64,000 nt of DNA from Olavius algarvensis associated proteobacterium Delta 3 (lineage in GTDB: Bacteria > Desulfobacterota > Desulfobacteria > Desulfobacterales > CAFBRK01). The notes under the pieces are model-generated. The model searched no databases. It worked only from the letters and a program-made list of their open reading frames with translations, and had not been told where the DNA came from. Shown piece by piece: positions 45,043 through 54,768 of the stretch (position 1 is its first letter; every line of letters starts with the position of its first letter). The translations under genes were made by a program, and so were the position numbers. The DNA lies in assembly GCA_903231505.1 (NCBI GenBank), contig CAFBRK010000226.1, positions 1-64,000 of the forward strand, in the 5' to 3' direction.

Positions 45043-46500
45043 ATGCATTTTACATCGATAGCCAATGTCTTCGGAAAACTGCTGATCATTACCGGCAGTT
45101 CCATGATTCTGCCGATAATCTGCTCTCTGTACTACGGAGGCGCCGATCTTCGCGCGATCCTGGTTTCAGGCATCATCACGGTGGCATGCGGTCTCCCCCT
45201 GTGGTGGGTGTTTCGCCACCGGTATGAATTGAATATCAAAGATGGATTTTTCATTGCTGTCTTTGGCTGGGTGCTGATTTCCGCCATTTCCGCTCTGCCC
45301 TTCATGATCCATGGCTCAATTCCATCCTTTACCGACGCGTTCTTTGAAATGATGTCGGGATACACCACCAGCGGCGCCACCATCCTCACCGATATCGAGG
45401 TGGTACCCCACGGGTTGCTGTTCTGGCGGAGCCAAACCCATTTGCTCGGTGGCATGGGGTTCCTCACCCTGACGGTGATCTTTCTCCCCCACGGGATGGG
45501 AGGCCTTCGCATATTCCGGGCAGAATCGAGCCCCGGACAGGTCATAACCAAAGAAAAATTTATCCCCCGCAACCGGAACACCATGATTTGGCTCTGGGGA
45601 ATCTACATGGCCCTGAACGTTCTGGAGACCATTCTGCTGAGTGCCGGCGGCATGTCCCTTTTCGATTCACTGTGCCACTCCTTCGGAACCGTATCCACCT
45701 CCGGCTATTCACCCTGGAACGCCAGTATCGGGCATTATAACAATGCCTATTTTGACTGGGTCATCATCCTGTTCATGTTCCTGGGCGGCATGACCTTCAT
45801 GCTGTTCTATCACATGCTGATGGGCAACTGGAACGTTCTGAGAATAAACACCGAATTTCGCTGGTATTTAGGATTTATGCTGTTTTTTTGCGGCATGGTG
45901 TCCTGGATATTATGGAGGGAAAACACTTATGGCGGGCTGATGGAAGCGATCCGTTATGGTACCTTCCAGGTGACGTCCATTTTAACGACCACCGGCTTCA
46001 CCACCGCCGATTATGAAAAATGGCCCCAGGCCGCCCAGATGTTTCTCTACGCCGTGTGCTTTATCGGCGCCTGCGCCGGGTCGACAACCAGCGGCATCAA
46101 GATCGTCCACTACGTGATTATCTGTAAATTTATGGCCGCGGCGATCAAAAAACTGTTCCTTCAGCCCATGTCGGTGATTTCTGTTAGGATGAACCAGCGT
46201 CCGGTTGACGACTCCATTATCTACCTGTCGGTCTGCTATTTCATCGTGAACATTTTTTTGGTGCTGGGCGGGGGGTGCTTTATGGTGCTGGTGGACGACA
46301 TGGATTATGTCACCGGTATGAGCTCGGTGATTGCAACCCTGATGAATATCGGCCCGGGGTTCGGCGCCATCGGGCCCGCGGAGAATTATGCCCACATCTC
46401 AGATGTGGGAAAATGGTTTTTGTCCTGGAACATGCTGGTCGGCAGACTGGAGATGTTTTCCGCCCTGGTGGTGTTTTATCCGTCGTTCTGGAAACGATAA
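45043..46500 (+). CDS. trkH: TrkH-family potassium uptake protein
   Basis: 485 residues from ATG 45043, chosen because the hydrophobic start (MHFTSIANVFGKLLIITGSS) matches the family; in-frame starts at 45037 and 44944 exist, and none has a clear ribosome-binding site. Four pore-forming M1-P-M2 repeats are visible, with selectivity-filter-like segments such as SGYTTSGATI, FGTVSTSGYSPWN, LTTTGFTTADYE and MNIGPGFGAIGP. The inner-membrane protein takes up K+ with TrkA as the nucleotide-binding gate. It converges with trkA (46691-48097), leaving a 190-base gap between the stops. Confidence 0.88.
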   Translation: MHFTSIANVFGKLLIITGSSMILPIICSLYYGGADLRAILVSGIITVACGLPLWWVFRHRYELNIKDGFFIAVFGWVLISAISALPFMIHGSIPSFTDAFFEMMSGYTTSGATILTDIEVVPHGLLFWRSQTHLLGGMGFLTLTVIFLPHGMGGLRIFRAESSPGQVITKEKFIPRNRNTMIWLWGIYMALNVLETILLSAGGMSLFDSLCHSFGTVSTSGYSPWNASIGHYNNAYFDWVIILFMFLGGMTFMLFYHMLMGNWNVLRINTEFRWYLGFMLFFCGMVSWILWRENTYGGLMEAIRYGTFQVTSILTTTGFTTADYEKWPQAAQMFLYAVCFIGACAGSTTSGIKIVHYVIICKFMAAAIKKLFLQPMSVISVRMNQRPVDDSIIYLSVCYFIVNIFLVLGGGCFMVLVDDMDYVTGMSSVIATLMNIGPGFGAIGPAENYAHISDVGKWFLSWNMLVGRLEMFSALVVFYPSFWKR

Positions 46501-46690
46501 GAAGACTATAAATTTACCGCAGAGACGCCAGATTTCTCATAAGGCGGCGACCCGGCAAGCAGGGCTCCCATCCGAATATCGGTTTGGCAACGGGATCGCA
46601 ACGTTCATCCCCGAATGCAATCCTCCAAACAGGATGTGATTCCGATATTTTCTGATGTTGGAGAGGGTAAATATCGTGCTCTGCAGACGG

Positions 46691-48097
46691 TCAGCCCAGG
46701 AACAGCTGCTGCACATCCCTGAGTTGCAGCGGTTTACAAAAGACAATGGCGCGCTCGTTCTCGTGGATTTGAGTGTCCCCCACCGCAGTTTGCCACTTTC
46801 CCTCACGGAAAACACCCCCCACCAGAATGTTGCCGTAAAACGACGGCCCCAGCTTGGATAGTGGCTTTCGGGTAATGGGTGAGTCGGTTGCGGCCACCAA
46901 TTCAACAACCTCCGCATCGAATCCATGAAGGTGGGCAACAGAAAGAAGTTCCTCTCTTCGGATGAATTTGAGAATTTCGGTACCTGCCAGAATTTTCGTG
47001 TTCAGGGCGATATCCGAACCGCTGGTGGCGGCAAGGACCAGGTACGCCTCTTTGTTGCAAAGGGAGATCGTCTTGCGTTCGTGGTCTGTCGACGTGCCAT
47101 TTTCGGTGGACATCAGGTGCTTCGCCAACAGGCTGCTCATAATATTGGTCTCATTTTCGCCTGTTGCGGTAATAAAGGTATCCATTTCCGACAATCCAGC
47201 CTGCTCCAGAACCTCCGCGTCCGATCCGTCCCCATGGAGCACTTCAGCGTGTTTTAACTGGAAAGACAGCTCTTCGGCCCGATCTTTATCCTTTTCGATG
47301 ATTCTCACCTGAACGTCTTTTCCCAGCAACTCGGCCACGCGGCTCCCCACCAGGCCCCCGCCGAGGATCATCACCCGGTGGCGACGCTGCTGCTTGATGC
47401 CGATCAGGGTCATGAGCCGGGGTAAATCCTCCTTGCTGGCCATGACGAAGACCTGATCCTGGGGTAAGATCTCCTGATCCCCGCCGGGGAGAATCGTGGT
47501 GATGCCCCGGGCCAACGCCACCACCCGAAACGGAAAATCATGGTGGGTCCGGGAAATATCCTTGAGATTCTGGTGAGCCAAAGGGGAGGCAGCATGAATA
47601 CGGGTCGCAATAACCTGCATTTGCCCGTCGGCGATATCGATGATTTCGTTTCCGGCGGTGCGCTGGATCAATCTCACGATCTCCTGGGCGGCCAGTTCCT
47701 CAGGATGTATGATCAGATCGATGTTCAGATCCGCCATATCCAGCACGGAATCCTTCGAACCGAACTCCAGGGAGCGGACCCGGGCAACCTTCAGAGGGAT
47801 GCCGAAACGATCTGCGATCAAGCACGACAGCATATTAATGGCGTCATGATCCGTAACGGCGATCAGGATGTCTGCCGATCCGGCATTGGCTTCTTTCCAG
47901 CATTCGATACTCATGGCGGATCCGTGGATCAGGCGGGCATCCATACGCTGGTCCGCATAACGGATCAGGCTGTTGTTCGGCTCAATGGCGGTCACCGGAT
48001 AGCCGTCATGGGCCAGACGTTTTGCCAGGTAGTAGCCGACGCCGCCAAGACCGAGGATCAATACGTTTTGCAGGGAATTGGATTTGTTCAGGATCAT
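46691..48097 (-). CDS. trkA: Trk system potassium uptake protein TrkA
   Basis: 468 residues from ATG 48097; a GTG at 48118 is also possible and no strong ribosome-binding site supports either. It has the duplicated RCK layout: VLILGLGGVGYYLAKRL with an acidic NAD end at the following strand, and a second RVMILGGGLVGSRVAEL, each followed by a TrkA-C-like domain. It binds NAD(H) or ATP and gates TrkH. Convergent orientation with trkH means the two are transcribed separately. Confidence 0.9.
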   Translation of the reverse strand: MILNKSNSLQNVLILGLGGVGYYLAKRLAHDGYPVTAIEPNNSLIRYADQRMDARLIHGSAMSIECWKEANAGSADILIAVTDHDAINMLSCLIADRFGIPLKVARVRSLEFGSKDSVLDMADLNIDLIIHPEELAAQEIVRLIQRTAGNEIIDIADGQMQVIATRIHAASPLAHQNLKDISRTHHDFPFRVVALARGITTILPGGDQEILPQDQVFVMASKEDLPRLMTLIGIKQQRRHRVMILGGGLVGSRVAELLGKDVQVRIIEKDKDRAEELSFQLKHAEVLHGDGSDAEVLEQAGLSEMDTFITATGENETNIMSSLLAKHLMSTENGTSTDHERKTISLCNKEAYLVLAATSGSDIALNTKILAGTEILKFIRREELLSVAHLHGFDAEVVELVAATDSPITRKPLSKLGPSFYGNILVGGVFREGKWQTAVGDTQIHENERAIVFCKPLQLRDVQQLFLG

Positions 48098-48326
48098 GGG
48101 TAATTTGATGAGACTCACCCGACCATGTCATAAAAAAGATGTCACGCGATGATCGGGTTCAGATGAATCTTTCCCGACGGAATGAACAGCCAACGTCGAA
48201 TGGCACGTGTGTCGTGATTCCGGCACGCCTTTCCACAGGTGGCTCCGGTTTGCCAAACACACCATAGTACATCTGCAACGCCGAGGCAATCATTCCAACG
48301 CCCGCGCCATGTTTCAACCGGGCATG

Positions 48327-50435
48327 TTATTGCCGATCGTTAGTTTCCCACGTGGACCCCTCGATGGACACGCCATCGGGCAGAACCCCCTGAACTCTTG
48401 AAAGTTCGGCCAGGGCGATATTGTAATTTATGACAGCGCGAACGAAATTGCGGCTGTTGGCAGCAAGCAGATCCTGGGCCCGGAGCAGTTCTTCATTGGT
48501 TGTCTGGCCGATTTCGAATCGAGCAAATTCTCCTTCCACCACTCGTGCAGCGGAATCTTTTGCCACCTTCGTGGAGTCGATCTCCCCTTTGGCAAACATA
48601 ATGGCAAGCAGTACTTCTTTGACGTCTTGCTTGACCTTATTTTGCACCCGCTTTATTTGAGCGGAAGCCTGGTGGCGCTCGAGGGATTTTTTCCGATATC
48701 GTGCCTGGGCCGAACGGTTGCCGAGGGGATACGCAAAATTCAATCCGGCAGCCCAGGCATCATTATCATTGATACCGGTGTCATCGACAGCGCTCGAAAA
48801 ATCGCGGCCGTATCCACTCACGGCGTATCGTCCGAACACATCCAGTATCGGAAGACGCAAGTGGCGTGAGAGGGTTTCCTCCACCTTACGGATTTCCAAT
48901 CGTTGTCTGGCCCGCTCGATTTCCGGCCGATGTTTCAACGCTATGTCAATGGCTTCTTGTTCATCCACGTCCTTGACCATGGTCTGAGGCGTATCAATGG
49001 GAACAATGTCCACCGTTGAATCGATGGTCAGGTTCGACCAATTGAGCAGCAGCTTCAGCTGGTCCAGTGTGACGCGAAACCGTTCCTTGGTTTTTACAAG
49101 GTTGCCGCGTCGCCGATGGGCGTTGCTGCGGGCACGCTCAACATCAAGCTGCTGAGAAATGCCCTCTGCCACCCGCACCGACTCCCGGCGGTAGACCTCT
49201 TCGGCCATGTCGAAATTCTGCTCATCGATCTTCACAAGCTCTATCAGCAGAAAGAGCTGCCAATAGGCTCTGGAGATGCGGGTCACCGTTTCCAATACCT
49301 TTTCGCGAAACGCTTCATCCGATATGCTGACCTGGTAATTCGCGATAGTGATGGCGGCCCGCTGCTCCCTGCCGCCGACATTCTTGAGCAGGGGTTGTCT
49401 GATTTCCAGGGTTGGGGCAAATGTGTACCGGTAAACCCGATCAAAATCCGCATTGTTTAAATTCCCGTAGCGCATCTCCAGGGCCGTGGAGATGCTGCCG
49501 CCGGTTCCGAGGGGCTTTCGGATTCCGGTTTGAACGAGGCCGTCATCTTCGGTGACAATGGTGGTTACACTCGATTGCAGGTTCGGATCGCGCCGGAATG
49601 CGCTGTCGGCAAAGACTTCCGCGTCGAAAACCGACTCGGTGCCAGCCAGTTCCTCTCGTGTCTGCCGGGGAGTGAAGGATACGACCCGTATATCCTGGTT
49701 GCCTTCCATTCCGTATTGAATGGCATCGATCAGGGATAATGGAACCGTGTCCGCCGGCAGGGCAGGTTCAGGACCTGGAGAGGCTTCGGGCAGCGGCGCA
49801 GGTTGCGGACCGGGAGAGGATTCCAGCACGGATGACGGCATTGACCGGGTACCGGATAAAACCGGTTCGCTAGGTTGCGCCCCGGGATCGATTCGGGTGA
49901 CATCCAAATCGTCAGAAAGGCGCCGTGCCGCCGCAGGGCTGCTGTAGATGTGAATTTCAACCCGTCGATTCTTCTGACGGCCTTCAAATGTATCGTTGGT
50001 GGCAACCGGATTGGATGCACCATAGCCCTCTGCAACAATTCTATCCCTTTGGATGGCCATGGCAGGGTTTGTCACAAGCAGTTGTTTTAAGGCCTCAGCC
50101 CGTGTTCGGGAGATTTCGAGATTTCCTTCCGGCGACCCGCTGTTGTCTGTAAATCCCTTTAAAACAATGCCGTAGTTTTTTCGACGCTCCGTCTTGAGGG
50201 CGTCGGCCAGCTGAATCAGATCGGGAAGATACATATCTGCGGCAGCGACCCGGTACGCCGGATAAATCAAGGTCATCACGCGCCCGAGATAGATATCCCC
50301 CTGCACGTCGCTGTGAGCCATCTCCTGGGTTTTCAAAACACCCGGGGGCGACGGATCAGACTGTCCGCCTGCCACAGGAACAAGTACGAACACCAAGAAA
50401 ACGGCCACAATGCTTTGTGTGGTGGGACGCTTCAT
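48327..50435 (-). CDS. OmpA-TolC fusion outer-membrane channel
   Basis: 702 residues from ATG 50435, with AGGTGA upstream. A signal peptide ends near residue 25. Residues of about 45-165 form an OmpA-like peptidoglycan-binding domain (GFTDNSGSPEGNLEISRTRA, then GYGASNPVATNDT and KNRRVEIHI). A Pro/Ser-rich linker (about 170-230) leads to a TolC-type outer-membrane channel domain (two long helical-hairpin repeats, e.g. ISRAYWQLFLLIELVKIDEQ and LDVFGRYAVSGYG). The OmpA part would clamp the channel to peptidoglycan. It is the last gene of the export gene series, 152 bases downstream of the SecA-like gene, and supplies the outer-membrane exit. A short inverted repeat (CGACAACC/GGTTGTCG at 50498-50539) lies in that gap. 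Confidence 0.88.
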   Translation of the reverse strand: MKRPTTQSIVAVFLVFVLVPVAGGQSDPSPPGVLKTQEMAHSDVQGDIYLGRVMTLIYPAYRVAAADMYLPDLIQLADALKTERRKNYGIVLKGFTDNSGSPEGNLEISRTRAEALKQLLVTNPAMAIQRDRIVAEGYGASNPVATNDTFEGRQKNRRVEIHIYSSPAAARRLSDDLDVTRIDPGAQPSEPVLSGTRSMPSSVLESSPGPQPAPLPEASPGPEPALPADTVPLSLIDAIQYGMEGNQDIRVVSFTPRQTREELAGTESVFDAEVFADSAFRRDPNLQSSVTTIVTEDDGLVQTGIRKPLGTGGSISTALEMRYGNLNNADFDRVYRYTFAPTLEIRQPLLKNVGGREQRAAITIANYQVSISDEAFREKVLETVTRISRAYWQLFLLIELVKIDEQNFDMAEEVYRRESVRVAEGISQQLDVERARSNAHRRRGNLVKTKERFRVTLDQLKLLLNWSNLTIDSTVDIVPIDTPQTMVKDVDEQEAIDIALKHRPEIERARQRLEIRKVEETLSRHLRLPILDVFGRYAVSGYGRDFSSAVDDTGINDNDAWAAGLNFAYPLGNRSAQARYRKKSLERHQASAQIKRVQNKVKQDVKEVLLAIMFAKGEIDSTKVAKDSAARVVEGEFARFEIGQTTNEELLRAQDLLAANSRNFVRAVINYNIALAELSRVQGVLPDGVSIEGSTWETNDRQ

Positions 50436-50587
50436 AATCACCTATGGGTCGGCGTTCGGCGATTACGCCGGTCATTAAATTAGAGGAAAATGTGGGGCGA
50501 CAACCGTCCCTATTCCCGAATTTTGATTTGTGGTTGTCGGTCCTTTATTTTTAACTAGTTAGTGAAACAATTGCATGCAGGGTCAGG

Positions 50588-52576
50588 TCAAAGGCCCTTG
50601 ACGGTAAACCCCAAATGCTCGTCGAGCCACGTATCCGTGCGAAGTACTTCCCGCCGTTGACGGAACGACGCCCGTTCGGCGCGGACCTGAGCCCCATCGA
50701 CAAGCCTTTTCGACCACGCAGACGATATCTCATGATCCGTGTTACGGGAATATCGTGCCAGCACAGCAGACGCCATACCGGGATGACGCCGCATCAGCTC
50801 GTCATCCATGCTGACATAGGCCCGGGCGCTGCCCGGATCGCCCTGGCGGGCGCACCGCCCGAACAGCTGTCGATCGATCCTGCGGGCTTCATGACGTTCG
50901 GTGGCGATGACATGCAGGCCGCCCAAAGCGTCCACCCCGGATCCCAAACGGATATCGGTTCCTCTACCGGCCATGTTGGTCGCCACGGTGATACGCCCTT
51001 TCTGTCCGGCTCCGGCAATTATCTGCGCTTCGCGGTCTTGGTGCACAGCGTTCAGTACCTGGCGCGAAAGCCCTTCGTCCATCAGCAGGCGGCCGAGATT
51101 TTCACTGGCCTGAACGCTTCGTGTGCCGATCAATATTGGGCGCCCGGTTTGATGCACACGATGCACCTCAGCCATTACCGCCTTCCATTTACCGGCGGCC
51201 CCGGCGAAAATACGATCCGAAAGGATGTTCCGCCGGCTGGGGCGGCGGGGTGGAATGACAACCACGGGAAGACGATATGTCTGCCACAGCTCAGACCGGG
51301 TCTCGGTCCCTGTGCCGGTCATTCCCGACAAATTCCGATACAGCCTGAAAAATCGTTGAAAACTGATGCGCGCATAGGTCTCCTTGGCCGGGTTCACGTC
51401 AAGCCCCTCTTTGGCCTCGATAGCCTGATGAAGACCATCGCGCCATGTCCGATCCGGCATTTGCCTCCCGGTGAATTCATCGATGATCACAGCCTTTCCG
51501 TTGTCCACGATGTAGTGCTTGTCCCGAAGAAAGAACTCACCGGCCACCAGGGCCTGGACGACAAGCTCCTCCCGGCGGCGGGGACAAGCCCAGATCCCGC
51601 CGAGGGGTTCGGACAACTCGGCCAGTCGACGTCTGCCGATCCGGGTGAGATTGATTTCGCGAAACCGTTTATCGCTGCTGTAATCGCTTTTGGAAATGAG
51701 TTCGCCGGCCAATCGGGCCGCCTGCTCATAGGCTTCCACCTGATCCGGATTCCGACCGGCACCGGAAATAATCAACGGCGTCACGGCCTCGTCGATAAGA
51801 ACCGAGTCCGCTTCGTCCACGATGGCGCACTCCAGTCCGCGCTGGATCAGATGGTTCAGGTCGACATCGGGATTGCCGCTGATCTTCCTCAGCAGAGCCG
51901 TCGGCAGGCTCTGAAACCGACCCAGAGTGAGCCGGTCCCGAAGAAAATCGGCTGCCGCTTCCTGGCTGGTGCAGTAGGTGATATCGGCGTTATAGATGTG
52001 CTTCCGTTCGGCGGGCGTCATGGTGTTTTCGATACACCCCACGGTCATCCCGCAGAAGCTGAAGATTGGCGCCATCCATTCGGCATCCCGTTTCGCCAGA
52101 TATTCATTTGCCGTGATAACGTGGCACCCTCGGCCGCGCCAGCCGGCGATAACCGCCGGCATCGTGGCCGCCAGTGTTTTCCCCTCTCCGGTGGCCATCT
52201 CCGCAATGCTGCCCGAGGCCATGGCAAGTCCTGCGGCGATCTGAACAGTGAACGGCCGAAGACCGACAGTCCTGTCCGCCACCTCGCGTACGATGGCAAA
52301 TGCACGGATGCAATCCTCGGCGGATTCGCGACCCAGGCAAAATCGGTCTCGCACTTGGGAGATCACGTCCCGCAGCCGTTGATCAGAGAGGTGGCGAAAT
52401 CGCTTCTCCATGGACACGATATCTTCCGCCTGGCGGAGAAGGGCGCCTTTTCTACCCGTCATCCGCTTGGCGATACCGGTGGCGCGATGCCACATGGCAT
52501 CCAGGCCTTGGGGCAACGCCACGCTGGCAGGCCCGTTGGAAAGCATTCGCCAGGTTGTGCTGGGCACGTGTTCCAT
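50588..52576 (-). CDS. Short SecA-like ATPase of the export gene series
   Basis: 662 residues from ATG 52576, one base after the stop of the M50 fusion gene; longer in-frame starts lie inside that gene. SecA landmarks: LPQGLDAMWHRATG, Walker A ATGEGKT at about 128-134, DEAD-like VDEADSVLIDEAVTPLIISG, then the substrate-binding region and motif VI QLFGRCARQGDPGS. At about 660 residues it lacks most of the helical wing and the zinc-binding C-tail of housekeeping SecA (about 830-900 residues). SecA pushes unfolded proteins through a membrane channel using ATP; here it sits between an M50-HlyD fusion and an OmpA-TolC protein, so it is likely the motor for the giant repeat protein rather than the general Sec pathway. 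No accessory SecY is present. Confidence 0.85.
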   Translation of the reverse strand: MEHVPSTTWRMLSNGPASVALPQGLDAMWHRATGIAKRMTGRKGALLRQAEDIVSMEKRFRHLSDQRLRDVISQVRDRFCLGRESAEDCIRAFAIVREVADRTVGLRPFTVQIAAGLAMASGSIAEMATGEGKTLAATMPAVIAGWRGRGCHVITANEYLAKRDAEWMAPIFSFCGMTVGCIENTMTPAERKHIYNADITYCTSQEAAADFLRDRLTLGRFQSLPTALLRKISGNPDVDLNHLIQRGLECAIVDEADSVLIDEAVTPLIISGAGRNPDQVEAYEQAARLAGELISKSDYSSDKRFREINLTRIGRRRLAELSEPLGGIWACPRRREELVVQALVAGEFFLRDKHYIVDNGKAVIIDEFTGRQMPDRTWRDGLHQAIEAKEGLDVNPAKETYARISFQRFFRLYRNLSGMTGTGTETRSELWQTYRLPVVVIPPRRPSRRNILSDRIFAGAAGKWKAVMAEVHRVHQTGRPILIGTRSVQASENLGRLLMDEGLSRQVLNAVHQDREAQIIAGAGQKGRITVATNMAGRGTDIRLGSGVDALGGLHVIATERHEARRIDRQLFGRCARQGDPGSARAYVSMDDELMRRHPGMASAVLARYSRNTDHEISSAWSKRLVDGAQVRAERASFRQRREVLRTDTWLDEHLGFTVKGL

Positions 52577-52577
52577 G

Positions 52578-54755
52578 TCAGACGTGAAACCTTTTCTGGA
52601 AAAGCTGCAACAGGATTCGCAGGCCTTGCTCGAGCAACGGTTGCGGGGACGTTTCAAATCGTAACACCATGATCTGGCCCGGTCTCAATCGACCCGACGC
52701 CGGGACCTCCGGTATCACCAGGATTTCAAAGAACGGCTCTGCCGCCAGCCGGCCGTCAGAGTCTTCCAACGCGATTTCCGTTGCGCCCCCCCCGGCATAC
52801 CCGAGGGCCGCCGAGGGTAAACGATCCTGTCCTGCAGGGATAATCGTCTCGATACGGCCGGCCACCTCCAGTTCCGGCTGTCCCTTCACCCGGATGGCGA
52901 CAAGCGGTTTCGTTTCCTTTATCAGCCGCGCCGCGACACTCTGGCCGGCGACGGCCCGAATACGCAGATCATTCAGATCGGCGACAATACCGATTTTTTG
53001 GCCCTGCTTCAGATATCGGCCCGAGTACCGGTCGATCTCGGGCGCCACCCAAGTCCCCGGGATCGGTGACCCGAGATGCAGGTCGTTCAGATCCTGATGA
53101 TTACGGGAAATCTGTTCATGCAATGCCGCCACTTTTTCCGACATAATCTGGACCGCGGCGGCCTCTGTGGTGTGGGCATGCTGCCGCTGAATCCGAAGTT
53201 GGTTGAGTTCGGCGGCAAGCCGCTCGCGCTTCGCTTCCAGGGCAGGAGACGACGCCTCGATGAGCGGCGGGCCGCCCGGTTCGATTTCGGTCCCGGAATC
53301 AAGTCCCCGCCGGACGAAGCCGTCTGTTTTCATATGAATTTCTGCGTAGGTATACGGCTCGACCACGCCCTCTATTCGGAATCGATCCGGTGCTCTGATC
53401 AGTCCGACAAAAACAATCAGGGCGAAACAACCGGCAGATGTGGTCATGGCCGCCCGCATCCGCTGCCGGTTGAGTTCAGGGCTGGTGGCCAGATAGCGAA
53501 ACAGATTCGCCAGGGGCCTTACCAGCCAGAGAGTCACCAGAATGGCGGCGACCAGTAACCCGATGGAGAAGAACCGGCTACCGACAAACAGAATAATCGC
53601 TGCGAAAACGACCGCACGACAGATCACGGAGGCCACGGCATAAAAAGCGAGCCATCCCTTCTCTTCCGACCCGTGGCTCGGATCATGGGCCTTGCGGATG
53701 CCCCACAGATATCGCTTCACCAGGTAAGCCACGTAGGTTCTGGAACGTGAATCAAGGTTGGGAATCTCGAGGGCATCCAGAAGGATGTAGTATGCGTCAT
53801 ACCGAAGCAGGGGATTTCCGTTGAACAGCAGAGTAGACACGCTGGCAATGAACATCATGTTGTAGGCAATGGCATGGACCGTGGTCCCTTCGGCGGTATG
53901 GACCCATAGAATGGCCGCCAGGGAGGCAATCGCGAGTTCCACGAGCATTCCGCTGGCCCCCACGACGATCCGTTGCCGCTTGTCCCGCAATGCCCACGCG
54001 CTGGACGCATCGACAAACGGCAGGGGGGCAAAAACGAGAAACATGATGCCCATCTGGTGTACTTCACCGCCCGTACCGCTCTGTCTTCCAAAATGTTTGC
54101 AGGAAAAGGCATGACCCATTTCGTGGCAGAGCTTTCCGATAACCAGGGCAACATACAGTAGCGGCAGGTTGTCCGGATTCAGGACACCTGACGCTTGCCG
54201 GGTCATATCTCCCATGTGTCCGCCGATCGCCCACAGCCCGGCCCCGACAATAGCGGCCCAGGCGAAAAACCCGTATAGGGTGAACCATTTGCCGAAGACA
54301 CCGACCCACCTGCCCAGGAATCGATCCGGATCCCACAACGGCACACGGATGAACAGGAAATTGGTCAGCAGGCCTCTGACCTCCCGCCATTTTCGCCTCC
54401 GGTGACGCTGGAAGAGTTCCTCGGCATCGGGCGCGAAATCGCCCTGCAGCAGATTGGCCGCATACAGCCGGCTCAACACATCGATGACCTCGCCCTGGGT
54501 CGGCGCAGCGTCGCCGAATCGCTCCATGCATATCCGCCAGACGCCATTGACGGTTCGTCGGCCATCCAGCATCGCTGCAAAGTGATACGCAGGCGCGCTC
54601 AGCCGGAAATAGTCATTGCTGGACGGATTCTGAAGAACGTACCACCTCAGACCTCTGAAATGCTGTCGCTGTACATTGACGGCGCCGAGCAGTCGCGGGG
54701 TCAAATCGGATACCCGATACCAGGATTCTATGAATGTCGGACGGTCGACCGGCAC
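52578..54755 (-). CDS. PqqD-like/M50 protease/HlyD fusion membrane protein
   Basis: 725 residues. Residues 35-105 resemble a PqqD-type peptide-binding winged helix. A site-2-protease (M50) core follows: HEMGH at 211-215, a third ligand in NPLLRYD at 314-320 (the usual NPxDG reads RYDAYY) and several membrane helices (e.g. FAWAAIVGAGLWAIGG, LPLLYVALVIGKL, LVELAIASLAAILWV, CFALIVFVGLI). After about 450 the chain becomes a periplasmic HlyD-like adaptor: a barrel-sandwich start at VVEPYTYAEIHMKTDGFVRRG, a coiled hairpin (LEAKRERLAAELNQLRIQ) and beta-barrel end. It is thus a protease or pseudo-protease fused to a membrane-fusion protein. It starts 13 bases after the GAF-HlyD gene and is immediately followed by the SecA-like gene. 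Confidence 0.82.
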   Translation of the reverse strand: MPVDRPTFIESWYRVSDLTPRLLGAVNVQRQHFRGLRWYVLQNPSSNDYFRLSAPAYHFAAMLDGRRTVNGVWRICMERFGDAAPTQGEVIDVLSRLYAANLLQGDFAPDAEELFQRHRRRKWREVRGLLTNFLFIRVPLWDPDRFLGRWVGVFGKWFTLYGFFAWAAIVGAGLWAIGGHMGDMTRQASGVLNPDNLPLLYVALVIGKLCHEMGHAFSCKHFGRQSGTGGEVHQMGIMFLVFAPLPFVDASSAWALRDKRQRIVVGASGMLVELAIASLAAILWVHTAEGTTVHAIAYNMMFIASVSTLLFNGNPLLRYDAYYILLDALEIPNLDSRSRTYVAYLVKRYLWGIRKAHDPSHGSEEKGWLAFYAVASVICRAVVFAAIILFVGSRFFSIGLLVAAILVTLWLVRPLANLFRYLATSPELNRQRMRAAMTTSAGCFALIVFVGLIRAPDRFRIEGVVEPYTYAEIHMKTDGFVRRGLDSGTEIEPGGPPLIEASSPALEAKRERLAAELNQLRIQRQHAHTTEAAAVQIMSEKVAALHEQISRNHQDLNDLHLGSPIPGTWVAPEIDRYSGRYLKQGQKIGIVADLNDLRIRAVAGQSVAARLIKETKPLVAIRVKGQPELEVAGRIETIIPAGQDRLPSAALGYAGGGATEIALEDSDGRLAAEPFFEILVIPEVPASGRLRPGQIMVLRFETSPQPLLEQGLRILLQLFQKRFHV

Positions 54756-54768
54756 GTGACCACCTCAA

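Noticed and set aside
50615-52672. 685-codon open frame on the plus strand
   Set aside because: It is antisense to the SecA-like gene, whose motifs are clear, and its translation shows no recognisable domain; GC-rich coding DNA often leaves long open opposite frames.
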